Assembly: GCA_944323625.1 (NCBI GenBank)
Contig: CALUTD010000002.1
Span: 38,168-102,167 of the forward strand
Direction of reading: 5' to 3'
DNA: 64,000 bases
Source of the DNA: Candidatus Gastranaerophilales bacterium
Lineage (GTDB): Bacteria; Cyanobacteriota; Vampirovibrionia; Gastranaerophilales; Gastranaerophilaceae
The position numbers and the translations under genes are program-made. Shown one piece after another: positions 45,643-55,481 of this stretch (positions are counted from its first letter, which is position 1; every line of letters begins with the position of its first letter). The notes beneath the pieces were generated by a model that was given only the letters and a program-made list of their open reading frames with translations, had not been told where the DNA came from and ran no database searches.

Positions 45643-45700
45643 AAACTGCCGGGGGGGGGGGAAGAAAAAATGAAAAAACCTCTTTACCGGCAGTTTTGTT
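45643..45700 (+). terminator. Terminator of rpsA with a G11 tract at its stem base
   Basis: AAACTGCCGG (45643-45652) pairs with CCGGCAGTTT (45687-45696), followed by TTGTT. The 34-nt loop holds the rest of the G tract and AAGAAAAAATG. Such a long loop is unusual for a terminator. Confidence 0.7.
45651..45661 (+). repeat. Homopolymer G11 tract in non-coding DNA
   Basis: Eleven G directly after the stem CC. It is the longest G-run in the window and the only one not in a prepilin cassette. It could serve as an over-strong Shine-Dalgarno for a 13-codon frame at 45670 (MKKPLYRQFCYIC) or alter terminator strength. Confidence 0.85.
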
Positions 45701-45789
45701 ACATCTGTTAACATTTGAATAAATTTTAACAAAAAATCTTATTCAGTTGTTTTATCTCAAGTACGGTATTCAAAATAAGGAGCGGGTAA

Positions 45790-46140
45790 ATGAAAATTTC
45801 TTCCGATTACAGCAATAAACAAACAATAAAAAAAGGGGCAGCAATAGGAACTGCGGCTGGGCTTGTTACAGGTGCTTTGCCGTACATAAAAAACAGGAAA
45901 GATGTCTTCCAAACAAGTGTTAATAATATTGTTGCAAATTGTGCAAAACAGGGTGTAAATGTAAGCAGAAACAAAATATTGGGTATGACTATTGCTTTGG
46001 CAGGTGCCATAACCGCTACAGCAGGATTAATCGGAGGGATTACCGGAGGTTTAATAGGTAAAGCGGTTCAAAAGCATAATGAGAAAAATACCCCTGAAAA
46101 CAATTTGGAAGAATGCTCGGAATGTAATCAAATTCATTAA
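45790..46140 (+). CDS. Glycine-zipper membrane protein, unknown
   Basis: 116 residues with a Gly/Ala-rich hydrophobic segment near the N-terminus (GAAIGTAAGLVTGALPYI) and a second (GMTIALAGAITATAGLIGGI) with small-residue spacing typical of glycine zippers. The tail is acidic with CSEC. RBS aaggagcgg. No signal peptidase site is clear. Family not recognised. Confidence 0.6.
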   Translation: MKISSDYSNKQTIKKGAAIGTAAGLVTGALPYIKNRKDVFQTSVNNIVANCAKQGVNVSRNKILGMTIALAGAITATAGLIGGITGGLIGKAVQKHNEKNTPENNLEECSECNQIH

Positions 46141-46191
46141 GATTTAGAGTCTGAAAAAACAGAATAGAATAAACATGAATGTTATAACTTT

Positions 46192-46222
46192 AAAAAGATG
46201 TTATTAATATAACATCTTTTTA
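46192..46222. terminator. Bidirectional terminator between uvrA and the Gly-zipper gene
   Basis: AAAAAGATGTTAT and ATAACATCTTTTT make a 13-bp stem with a short loop; A and U runs on the two sides let it act in both directions. It covers the uvrA stop codon on the minus strand. Confidence 0.85.
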
Positions 46223-49048
46223 TTTTAGCATTTTTTTCAGATATTGACCGGTAAAAGATTTCTTGCATTTTGCAACCTCTTCAGGAGTTCCTTCCGTTAC
46301 TATTGTTCCGCCTTCATCTCCGCCTTGGGGACCTAAATCTATAATATGGTCAACTGTTTTTATCAAGTCTAAATTATGTTCAATTATAAGAATTGTATTA
46401 CCTGCATCTGCAAGTTTATTTATGATTTTTATCAATTTATCCAAATCGTACCAGTGAAGTCCGACTGTAGGTTCATCAAGAAGATAGAGAGTTTTTCCGG
46501 TTGCACGTTTATTAAGCTCGCTTGCAAGTTTTATTCTTTGAGCTTCACCTCCTGACAAAGTTGTTGCGCTTTGTCCGAGTTTCATATAACCCAGTCCGAC
46601 ATCATTTAAAGTTTGAAGTCTTGTTTTTATTTTCGGAATTCCGTCAAAAAACTCCAAAGCTTCTGCTATACTCATATCAAGGACTTCAGAAATATTTTTA
46701 CCTTTATATTTTACTTCAAGAGTTTCTCTGTTATATCTTTGCCCCTTGCAAACATTACATTTTATATAAACGTCTGATAAAAAATTCATCTCAATACGAG
46801 TTAAACCATCGCCTTTACAAGCTTCGCATCTTCCGCCTTTTACGTTAAAACTGAATCTTCCCGGTGTATAACCTCGGACTTTTGCTTCGGGAGTCTTTGC
46901 ATACAACTCTCTTATATGAGTAAAAACATCCGTATATGTCGCGGGGTTAGACCTTGGAGTTCTTCCTATCGGTGATTGGTCTATGCAAATAACTTTATCT
47001 ATATTTTCAAATCCGTCAATAGTGTCAACTCCCTGCGGTTTTGGCTTATTTTTAAATAATTTGTGTATTGAATAAGCATAAATTATGTCATTCATTAATG
47101 TAGATTTTCCGCTGCCGGAAACTCCGGTAAGTGCAACTACTTTTCCTAAAGGAATTTTAACATTTAAATTTTTTAGATTATTTCTATTCGCATTTTTTAC
47201 TTCCAAAAATAACCCGTTCCCTTCACGGCGTTTTTTGGGAACCGGAATAACCCTTTCACCGCTCAAATATTGCCCCGTAAGTGATTTTTTGGCTTTAATA
47301 ATATCATCCAAAGTACCTTGCGCAATGACTTTTCCTCCGTTTACTCCGGCATAGACTCCTATATCTACTATATAATCGGCACTCCTTATTGTGTCTTCGT
47401 CGTGCTCGACAACAATAAGCGTATTGCCCAAATTCCTGAGTCTTATAAGTGTTTTAATAAGCATATCGTTATTATATTGATGAAGTCCTATTGAAGGTTC
47501 ATCAAGAACATATAATACTCCCGATAGTCCGCTTCCTATTTGAGTTGCCAGTCTTATTCTTTGCGCTTCACCGCCTGACAGTGTTAATGACATTCTTGCC
47601 AAATTTAAATAACTTAATCCCACATCCAACATAAATTTTAGACGTGCTCTGATTTCTTCCAATATTTGTTTTGCAATAGTTAATTTATAATCATCAAGCT
47701 CCAAATATAAATCAGAAAAGAACTTATATGCATCTTTTATGGATAAAAGACAAACTTCATAAATATTTTTACCCATAATTGTTACTGCAAGCGAAAAAGG
47801 TTTTAGCCTTGCACCATGACATGCACTGCAAGGGATTTGCGACATATATTCCTGTATGTATTCGCGTACTTCATCCGAGTTTGACTCCGTATATTTATTC
47901 ATAAAATAAGGAATTATTCCGGTAAAAGGTCTAAAATGGGTAACATATCTTGAACCGCCAAATTCTTTAAAACGCAGATTGACACATTCTTTGCCGCTTC
48001 CGTATAAAATAATATCCTGATGTTCTTTTGGCAGCTTTTCAAACGGTGCATCCATATCAATATTAAAATGTTTTGCCACACAGTTTAAAACATCCTGATA
48101 ATATGGATTCCCTGTTTTTGCCCACGGATATATAGCACCCTGCGCAAGTGATTTTGTTTTATCAGGGATTAATAAATCAGGATCAGGAACATAGTGAGCT
48201 CCGAGCCCCGAACAATTCGGGCAGGCACCAAACGGACTGTTAAAACTGAATATTCGCGGCGCAAGTTCTTCAAAACTCAAATTACAATTCGGGCATGCCA
48301 GTTTCTCGGAAAATATCATTTCTTTATCTCCGATTACATCAACTATTAAGAGCCCGTCCGCTTTTTCGAGCGCTATTTGTGCACTGTCCGTAAGTCTTGA
48401 TTTTGCACTTTCTTTTATTACAAGCCTGTCTATAACTACTTCTATTGAGTGTTTTTGTGTTTTTGCCAGCTCTATTTCATCTTCGTCCAGGTTATAAATT
48501 TGACCGTCAACACGGATTCTTACAAATCCTTCCTGTTTAAGTTCTTCAATTAAATTGGTAAATTCACCTTTTTTCCCTCTTACAATAGGTGCAAGAAGCT
48601 GAATTTTTGTACCTTCGGGAAGAGTGTATATTTTATCTACTATTTCATCAATGGATTGAGGAGCTATCTCACATCCGCACTCAGGACAATGAGGAGTCCC
48701 TATTCTTGCGAATAAAAGTCTTAAATAATCATATATTTCGGTAACAGTTCCGACTGTCGAACGGGGGTTGTTACTTGTTGATTTTTGGTCAATAGAAATA
48801 GCGGGAGATAAGCCTTCAATACTTTCAACATCAGGTTTATCCAGTTGGCCTAAAAACTGTCTTGCATAATTGGAAAGACTTTCTACATAACGCCTTTGTC
48901 CTTCTGCAAAAATTGTATCAAAAGCCAAAGAACTTTTACCCGACCCCGAAATTCCAGTAAAGACTATTAATTCATTTTTCGGCAGTTCTAAACTTACATT
49001 TTTTAAATTGTGTTGATTCGCTTTTCTTATAATTATTTTGTCGTTCAT
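46220..49048 (-). CDS. uvrA: Excinuclease ABC subunit A
   Basis: 942 residues, full length. Walker A motifs GISGSGKSSLAFDTIFAEG and GVSGSGKSTLMNDI, two ABC signatures (TLSGGEAQRI, twice), and three zinc-binding CxxC sets including CPECGCE, CPNCNLSFEELAP, and CEACKGDG...CNVCKGQ. It is the damage-recognition ATPase of nucleotide excision repair. uvrB and uvrC are not in the window. Confidence 0.97.
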   Translation of the reverse strand: MNDKIIIRKANQHNLKNVSLELPKNELIVFTGISGSGKSSLAFDTIFAEGQRRYVESLSNYARQFLGQLDKPDVESIEGLSPAISIDQKSTSNNPRSTVGTVTEIYDYLRLLFARIGTPHCPECGCEIAPQSIDEIVDKIYTLPEGTKIQLLAPIVRGKKGEFTNLIEELKQEGFVRIRVDGQIYNLDEDEIELAKTQKHSIEVVIDRLVIKESAKSRLTDSAQIALEKADGLLIVDVIGDKEMIFSEKLACPNCNLSFEELAPRIFSFNSPFGACPNCSGLGAHYVPDPDLLIPDKTKSLAQGAIYPWAKTGNPYYQDVLNCVAKHFNIDMDAPFEKLPKEHQDIILYGSGKECVNLRFKEFGGSRYVTHFRPFTGIIPYFMNKYTESNSDEVREYIQEYMSQIPCSACHGARLKPFSLAVTIMGKNIYEVCLLSIKDAYKFFSDLYLELDDYKLTIAKQILEEIRARLKFMLDVGLSYLNLARMSLTLSGGEAQRIRLATQIGSGLSGVLYVLDEPSIGLHQYNNDMLIKTLIRLRNLGNTLIVVEHDEDTIRSADYIVDIGVYAGVNGGKVIAQGTLDDIIKAKKSLTGQYLSGERVIPVPKKRREGNGLFLEVKNANRNNLKNLNVKIPLGKVVALTGVSGSGKSTLMNDIIYAYSIHKLFKNKPKPQGVDTIDGFENIDKVICIDQSPIGRTPRSNPATYTDVFTHIRELYAKTPEAKVRGYTPGRFSFNVKGGRCEACKGDGLTRIEMNFLSDVYIKCNVCKGQRYNRETLEVKYKGKNISEVLDMSIAEALEFFDGIPKIKTRLQTLNDVGLGYMKLGQSATTLSGGEAQRIKLASELNKRATGKTLYLLDEPTVGLHWYDLDKLIKIINKLADAGNTILIIEHNLDLIKTVDHIIDLGPQGGDEGGTIVTEGTPEEVAKCKKSFTGQYLKKMLK

Positions 49049-49095
49049 AACATTATTATTACATAAAATAATATCGTATGAATATTTATAAAAAT

Positions 49096-49130
49096 AAAAT
49101 ACCGTCCTAAATTATTAGGACGGTATTTTA
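49096..49130. terminator. Terminator after the 49 kb prepilin
   Basis: AAATACCGTCCTAA and TTAGGACGGTATTT form a perfect stem with a short loop and U tail on both strands. It lies 17 bp past the prepilin stop and separates it from uvrA. Confidence 0.88.
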
Positions 49131-49146
49131 AAGATACTACTATTTT

Positions 49147-49857
49147 CTATATCTTTATAGGATAGTCATCGGGTATTTCCCAGCCATTGTTTTGTATCAA
49201 ATATGTACAAGAGATGGAAATACCTGTAGCATATGAGTAACTAAGATTCTTACATCTTCTGAGCATTTCATCTCTTGAAAGCAAGTCTTTAGGCATAAAG
49301 GATGGTTCTGTAATAGGTTCACCCGGACATTTTGGAGCTGCAAAATAAAATGAGAATCTGTCTGACCTGTATTTGTTAGGACCTTTATCACCGTTTACAT
49401 CAAAAGCGAAGCTAAATCCTCCGGCTAAGTATTCATAACCTCCATCTTTACTGCAATTTACCCCATTAAAATTTCCATCTAAAACTATAGATGTCCCATC
49501 AGCCAAATATGCAACACAATTTGTAGAATCATTATAGCAAGATTCATAAGATAAATCTGAAGTAGACACAATATTCATATTTAGAGTGTCTTTAAAAAAT
49601 TTTACACCAGCATTGTTATACCAAATGGGCTGTCCAAGACTTGCATACGGCATACTCTCTTGTAAAGAGGTACCTGTCCTTGCTTCATAAGCTGTAACTG
49701 CATTCGATACAGTTGAATAAAATTTTTTTAGTTTAGCTGCTGTTTCTGCCTTCCTATAATTAGACATTACTATTGGTACAGTTATTGCAGCAATAATTCC
49801 TATAATCACAAGTGTTATAAGTACTTCTGAAAGAGTGAATGATAATTGTTTTTTCAT
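49147..49857 (-). CDS. Type IV prepilin-like protein with upstream G-tract leader
   Basis: 236 residues: MKKQLS then FTLSEVLITLVIIGIIAAITV. The globular part has several cysteines, DVNGDKGPNKYRSDRFSFYF and the end WEIPDDYPIKI. It has its own ATG with RBS aaggag, so it is in frame and can be expressed now. A cassette leader ORF with a G9 tract lies 80-140 bp upstream in the same transcript. With G8 that leader would end in TAA 9 nt before this ATG, a spacing that allows translational coupling. Confidence 0.85.
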   Translation of the reverse strand: MKKQLSFTLSEVLITLVIIGIIAAITVPIVMSNYRKAETAAKLKKFYSTVSNAVTAYEARTGTSLQESMPYASLGQPIWYNNAGVKFFKDTLNMNIVSTSDLSYESCYNDSTNCVAYLADGTSIVLDGNFNGVNCSKDGGYEYLAGGFSFAFDVNGDKGPNKYRSDRFSFYFAAPKCPGEPITEPSFMPKDLLSRDEMLRRCKNLSYSYATGISISCTYLIQNNGWEIPDDYPIKI

Positions 49858-49936
49858 AATTTCTCCTTATTTATTTAATTGTATTTGTGTAAAAATGTTA
49901 GTTAATATTGAAAACAAAAAAAACATGGAAATAATT

Positions 49937-49996
49937 TTAACTGGTTTTATGTTTAAAAATACCCCCCCCCGTATCATATTTTTGGTTATTAGACAT
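49937..49996 (-). CDS. Short leader ORF with G9 tract upstream of prepilin
   Basis: ATG at 49996 opens MSNNQKYDTGGGIFKHKTS and stops; RBS is weak (aaagagc). The tract begins 26 nt after ATG, against 24 at the other loci. With G8 the ORF would be 42 codons with a hydrophobic stretch (IISMFFLFSILTNIF) and end right before the prepilin RBS. Peptide function unknown. Confidence 0.4.
   Translation of the reverse strand: MSNNQKYDTGGGIFKHKTS
49962..49970 (-). repeat. Homopolymer G9 tract in leader ORF
   Basis: Nine G on the minus strand, within the leader ORF upstream of the 49 kb prepilin. Flanks are AT-rich. Confidence 0.92.
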
Positions 49997-50017
49997 TTAC
50001 GCTCTTTTTTTATTTAT

Positions 50018-50045
50018 ATTATAATATATTTTCAAGTTATTTCAA
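50018..50045 (-). promoter_or_regulatory. Cassette promoter of the 49 kb prepilin
   Basis: Minus strand: TTGAAA (50045-50040), 16-bp spacer, TATAAT (50023-50018), then ATAAA. It has the best -10 of the five cassettes. dnaK reads away on the other strand from about 170 bp further on. Confidence 0.65.
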
Positions 50046-50123
50046 TCATTATATAACTTAGTTTAAAAATAATTTTATAAAAAGCATATTTTTTTAGTAT
50101 TCCTTAAAAAATTATATTTTTAA

Positions 50124-52058
<1,935 letters not shown>

Positions 52059-52083
52059 TCGGCAATTGTCGTGAGATTCCAAG

Positions 52084-52116
52084 AGGAAGGGAAGAAAAAT
52101 TTTCCCTTCCTATTTT
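52084..52116 (+). terminator. Terminator of dnaK
   Basis: AGGAAGGGAA (52084-52093) pairs with TTCCCTTCCT (52102-52111) followed by ATTTTAT. It overlaps the end of the convergent prepilin gene. Confidence 0.85.
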
Positions 52117-52886
52117 ATAATTTGTGAGGATAATCATTCTTAAATTCCCACCCATCCATTTCAATTAGTGAAGTGCACCCTGATTGCTGATATTTATTTT
52201 TGCAATTTTCTTTCTTTTCTTCTCGTGTAAAAGAAGGAGAAATCGAACCGTCTGAATTAACTAAAAACATAAAATTATCTGTATTAAAATGAGGAATTGT
52301 TAATTTGGGATTCTCATTAACTGCAAGGAAAAAGAAATAAAAAATATCCCGCCCATACCGGTTTGGACCTTTCTCGCCGTTTACATCATAAACTAAACTT
52401 TCAGGACATTCATCATTAAAAAACAAAGAACCATCTCCCAAATAAACAACAAATAGTTGTGGATTAAGCCCTTCAAAACCGCTATACAGTCCATCAGATA
52501 AAGAATTATAATAAGCATTACCGCTTTTTAATTCATCGGTTCTGACATAATTTAAATATTTTGATAAATAATTTTCAAAAAACTGTTTATTTCCCGAATA
52601 GTTACAATTGCCGTATTTAAAGCCTGTTGTATCTGTTCCCCATTCTGTTTCCGCCAATTTGACAGCATTAGACATATTTGCATAAAATTTTTTCAATCTT
52701 GCAGATGTTTCAGTCTTTTTATGATTTGCCATAATAACGGGAACTGTTATCGCCGCAATTATTCCTATAACTACAAGTGTAATTAGTACTTCAGCAAGCG
52801 TAAACGAATGTTTTTCTATAGAAAAAGAACTCCATAATTTTAGTCTGTTTCTACCCCCCCCCGTAGCAATATTGTAAATAATTCAT
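52115..52886 (-). CDS. Phase-variable type IV prepilin-like gene, out of frame (OFF)
   Basis: ATG at 52886 (RBS aaggagat) opens MNYLQYCY, then nine G. With G9 the frame meets TAG at once. With G8 or G11 it reads RNRLKLWSSFSIEKHS and FTLAEVLITLVVIGIIAAI and then the 205-codon rest of the prepilin, including DVNGEKGPNRYGRDIFYFFF and the end WEFKNDYPHKL, about 256 residues in all. A start at the internal MANHKK would lack the whole prepilin helix. Closest in sequence to the frameshifted gene at 19.5-20.2 kb. Confidence 0.85.
52854..52862 (-). repeat. Homopolymer G9 tract in prepilin codons 9-11
   Basis: Nine G on the coding strand, 24 nt after ATG. Loss of one G, or gain of two, restores the frame. 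Confidence 0.92.
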
Positions 52887-52911
52887 TATTTTATCTCCTT
52901 CTTTAGTTTAT

Positions 52912-52938
52912 ATTATCAAATTCTATTCATTTTATCAA
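52912..52938 (-). promoter_or_regulatory. Cassette promoter of the 52 kb prepilin
   Basis: Minus strand: TTGATA (52938-52933), 15-bp spacer, GATAAT (52917-52912), then ATAAAC. Spacing from -10 to RBS matches the other cassettes. Confidence 0.6.
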
Positions 52939-53042
52939 CCGGTAAAAATATAATTTGCTCAACAATATTTAAATACTTGAACAAACATAAAAAAAAATGT
53001 ATCATAATTTAAGTAATCCATAATAAAACAAAGAGGTTAGAA

Positions 53043-54146
53043 ATGATAATAGATGAATTATTGGCAGAGGTAGTGAAGTATAAAGCAAGTGACTTACACG
53101 TTTCTGCGGGGTTACCTCCGGTAATAAGAGTTGACGGTAACTTGCTCAGGACAAAACATGAGGTTTTAACGCCAAGCGCTGTAGAGGATTTGCTATTTCC
53201 GATGTTAAACAATGAACAGAGAAGAACACTTGAACAACAGTGGGAACTTGATATGTCTTACGGTATAACAGGTATAGGTCGTTTCAGGGTTAATGTTTAT
53301 AAAAACAGAAATACTTATGCTGCAGCCTTCAGAACTGTTAACAGTGTTATTCCTTCGTTTGATTCATTAGGTTTATCGGATGTTGTAAAAAAGATAACCG
53401 AACGTCCGAGAGGTTTAATTTTGGTTACGGGGCCTACAGGTTCGGGCAAATCCACGACTTTGGCTTCTATGATTGACCATATAAATGAAACAAGAAATGA
53501 GCATATTCTTACAATTGAAGACCCTGTCGAATTTGTTCATAAATCTAAAAAAAGTGTTATTCACCAAAGAGAATTGGGTCAAGATACGCGTTCATTTGCA
53601 AATGCATTGAAATCTGCATTAAGAGAAGACCCTGATATTATACTGGTCGGCGAAATGCGTGATATCGAAACTATAAGCCTTGCCATAACAGCCGCAGAAA
53701 CAGGGCACTTAGTTTTCGGTACACTCCATACTTCTTCAGCCAGCCAAACTATTGACCGTATTATAGACGTATTTCCTGAAGGGCAGCAAACGCAAATAAG
53801 AGTTCAGCTTGGAGGTTGTCTTGAAGCTGTTTTTGCGCAAACTCTGCTTCCAAAACTTACTCCGACAGGTGAGAAAAAAGGCAGGGTTATGGCTCAGGAA
53901 ATTTTAATAAGAACAAATGCTATTGCGAATATGATTAGAGAAGGGAAATCCGCTCAGATTTATTCGGCTATTCAAACAGGGGCAGGCGCAGGCATGCAGA
54001 CTCTTGAAATGGCATTGAGCCAACTTTACAGAGATAGACTTGTAACCTTAGAAGATGCACTTGCAAAATCTCAACGTCCTGACGAATTTAGAAGACTTGC
54101 AGGCGTAAAAGCAGGTGCAGAAGATGAGGAAGAAGAAGAAATTTAG
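53043..54146 (+). CDS. pilT: Type IV pilus retraction ATPase PilT
   Basis: 367 residues. N-terminal PAS-like domain with ASDLHVSAGLPPVIRVDG, Walker A GPTGSGKSTTLASM, Asp box and Walker B IILVGEMRDIETI, His box TGHLVFGTLHTSSASQTIDR, and the AIANMIREGKSAQIYS motif close to the AIRNLIRE signature of PilT. The C-terminal tail is very acidic. It powers pilus retraction for twitching and DNA uptake. No other pilus gene is adjacent; the OFF prepilin lies just upstream in the opposite orientation. Confidence 0.95.
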   Translation: MIIDELLAEVVKYKASDLHVSAGLPPVIRVDGNLLRTKHEVLTPSAVEDLLFPMLNNEQRRTLEQQWELDMSYGITGIGRFRVNVYKNRNTYAAAFRTVNSVIPSFDSLGLSDVVKKITERPRGLILVTGPTGSGKSTTLASMIDHINETRNEHILTIEDPVEFVHKSKKSVIHQRELGQDTRSFANALKSALREDPDIILVGEMRDIETISLAITAAETGHLVFGTLHTSSASQTIDRIIDVFPEGQQTQIRVQLGGCLEAVFAQTLLPKLTPTGEKKGRVMAQEILIRTNAIANMIREGKSAQIYSAIQTGAGAGMQTLEMALSQLYRDRLVTLEDALAKSQRPDEFRRLAGVKAGAEDEEEEEI

Positions 54147-54149
54147 AAT

Positions 54150-54893
54150 CTAATTATTAACATAAAATATAAATGTAATAATTAAGTCGGCCATAAGCAA
54201 AAATACAGTTGAGTTTATGGCCGCTTTTGTTGTTGATATACCTACGTTTTTTGCACCGCCCTGTGTTGTATAACCTTGTGTTGCACATATTAAAGGTATT
54301 ATAATTCCAAATATAAATCCTTTAAATATACTTATGTATATATCTCTAGTGTTCAAAAACAGCCATACGGAAGACATATAACGATTGGGGTGTAAATCTA
54401 TCGTTACATAAGATATAATCATCCCTCCAAGAACTCCGAAGAGCTCCGCCAAAATAACAACCATAGGAACCGTAACCGCGCCAGCTATAATCCTGGGGGC
54501 AAAATAATAACCTACAGGGTCTATCTTTAAAGTTTTGATAGCATCAATTTGAGATGTAACCTGCATATTAGCGACTTCTGCACTTATTGCCGTCCCGGCA
54601 CGTGCACTCATTGCCAATGCTGCAAACCCGGGTGCAAGTTCTCTAATTAGTGCAACAGCTAAAAACCCGCCAACATAACTTTCCGCCCCGGACATCAAAA
54701 ATTGCTTTGAAACCTGAAGTGCAATAATTACTGCGGCTATAAAAACTATACTCAATGCCATAGGCAATGAATCATAGCTAATCATTGCAGCTTGATATAT
54801 AACAGAACGCCATTTTACACTGCCTGATAAAATATACTTTATTGTCTTAACTAAGTTTTGGACACACAGTCCTAAAAAACTAATCATTTTCAC
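54150..54893 (-). CDS. Second MlaE-type ABC permease
   Basis: 247 residues with the MlaE fold: LPMALSIVFIAAVIIALQVS, LIRELAPGFAALAMSARAGTAI and AEVANMQVTSQIDAIKTL. It is a paralogue of the 41.9 kb MlaE. No ATPase or MCE gene is beside it, so it may share those of the other locus or have partners elsewhere. It is convergent with pilT, with 3 bp between the stops. Confidence 0.9.
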   Translation of the reverse strand: MKMISFLGLCVQNLVKTIKYILSGSVKWRSVIYQAAMISYDSLPMALSIVFIAAVIIALQVSKQFLMSGAESYVGGFLAVALIRELAPGFAALAMSARAGTAISAEVANMQVTSQIDAIKTLKIDPVGYYFAPRIIAGAVTVPMVVILAELFGVLGGMIISYVTIDLHPNRYMSSVWLFLNTRDIYISIFKGFIFGIIIPLICATQGYTTQGGAKNVGISTTKAAINSTVFLLMADLIITFIFYVNN

Positions 54894-55026
54894 TGCTCGC
54901 TAATTGTTTAATAAAAATATTTTACCATATAAATATGATGTTTTAATAACTTTTGTCAGATAAGGCAAAAATAGAAATTTTCATGTTTTACCTATCTATA
55001 TAAAACATAAAAATGGAAAAATATTA

Positions 55027-55398
55027 ATGATGTATACAAAATCACTAACTGGGAATATTAAAACAAAACAGCCGAAACAAATAGGTATAAAAGAAGCTGC
55101 AGAAAAAGGCAGAAATATTACTTATGAAATAACAGAGTTTATGAAAACAGATAAAATAAAAGGAATACTGGAGCGTATTCCAAAAGAAGATGCATTATTT
55201 ATTAAGCCTTCCGAAGTAAAACAAGATTTAAAATGCGGATTCAAAGCTTCCGATCCTGAACTCATATATTGTAAAAATTATTATAAAGGTTTGAGTACAA
55301 AAAATTTATTAAAGAACATGAAAGAATTTACAGTTAGTATTCAAGACGGTTTAGATAAAAAATCATTACAGCAATGGCTAAAAAATCTTTTAGTCTAA
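55027..55398 (+). CDS. Hypothetical protein
   Basis: 123 residues, soluble, basic and helical (KQIGIKEAAEKGRNITYEI, MKTDKIKGILERIPKED, FTVSIQDGLDKKSLQQWL). No signal peptide or known domain. RBS is weak. It stands alone between the second mlaE and the DXS-like gene. Confidence 0.5.
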   Translation: MMYTKSLTGNIKTKQPKQIGIKEAAEKGRNITYEITEFMKTDKIKGILERIPKEDALFIKPSEVKQDLKCGFKASDPELIYCKNYYKGLSTKNLLKNMKEFTVSIQDGLDKKSLQQWLKNLLV

Positions 55399-55405
55399 AA
55401 TAAAA

Positions 55406-55464
55406 CCCCGGCTATATTCAGAAAGGAAGAAATACGTCGGGGCTTGCAGTTGAGCAGTTTGCTC
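55406..55464. other. Two hairpins between convergent genes
   Basis: CCCCG (55406) can pair with CGGGG (55438), and TGAGCA/TGCTCA (55451-55464) makes a tight hairpin. They lie between the stops of the hypothetical gene and the DXS-like gene. No U tract follows either, so termination is only possible. Confidence 0.35.
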
Positions 55465-55481
55465 AGCTTATATTGTGAGTT

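Noticed and set aside
49835..50056. Plus-strand frame across the 49-50 kb cassette
   Set aside because: It reads antisense through the prepilin leader and promoter, with no RBS or domain.
52115..52732. Prepilin starting at the internal Met at 52732
   Set aside because: It would lack the leader and hydrophobic prepilin helix, and no RBS precedes it; the upstream cassette start explains the gene better.
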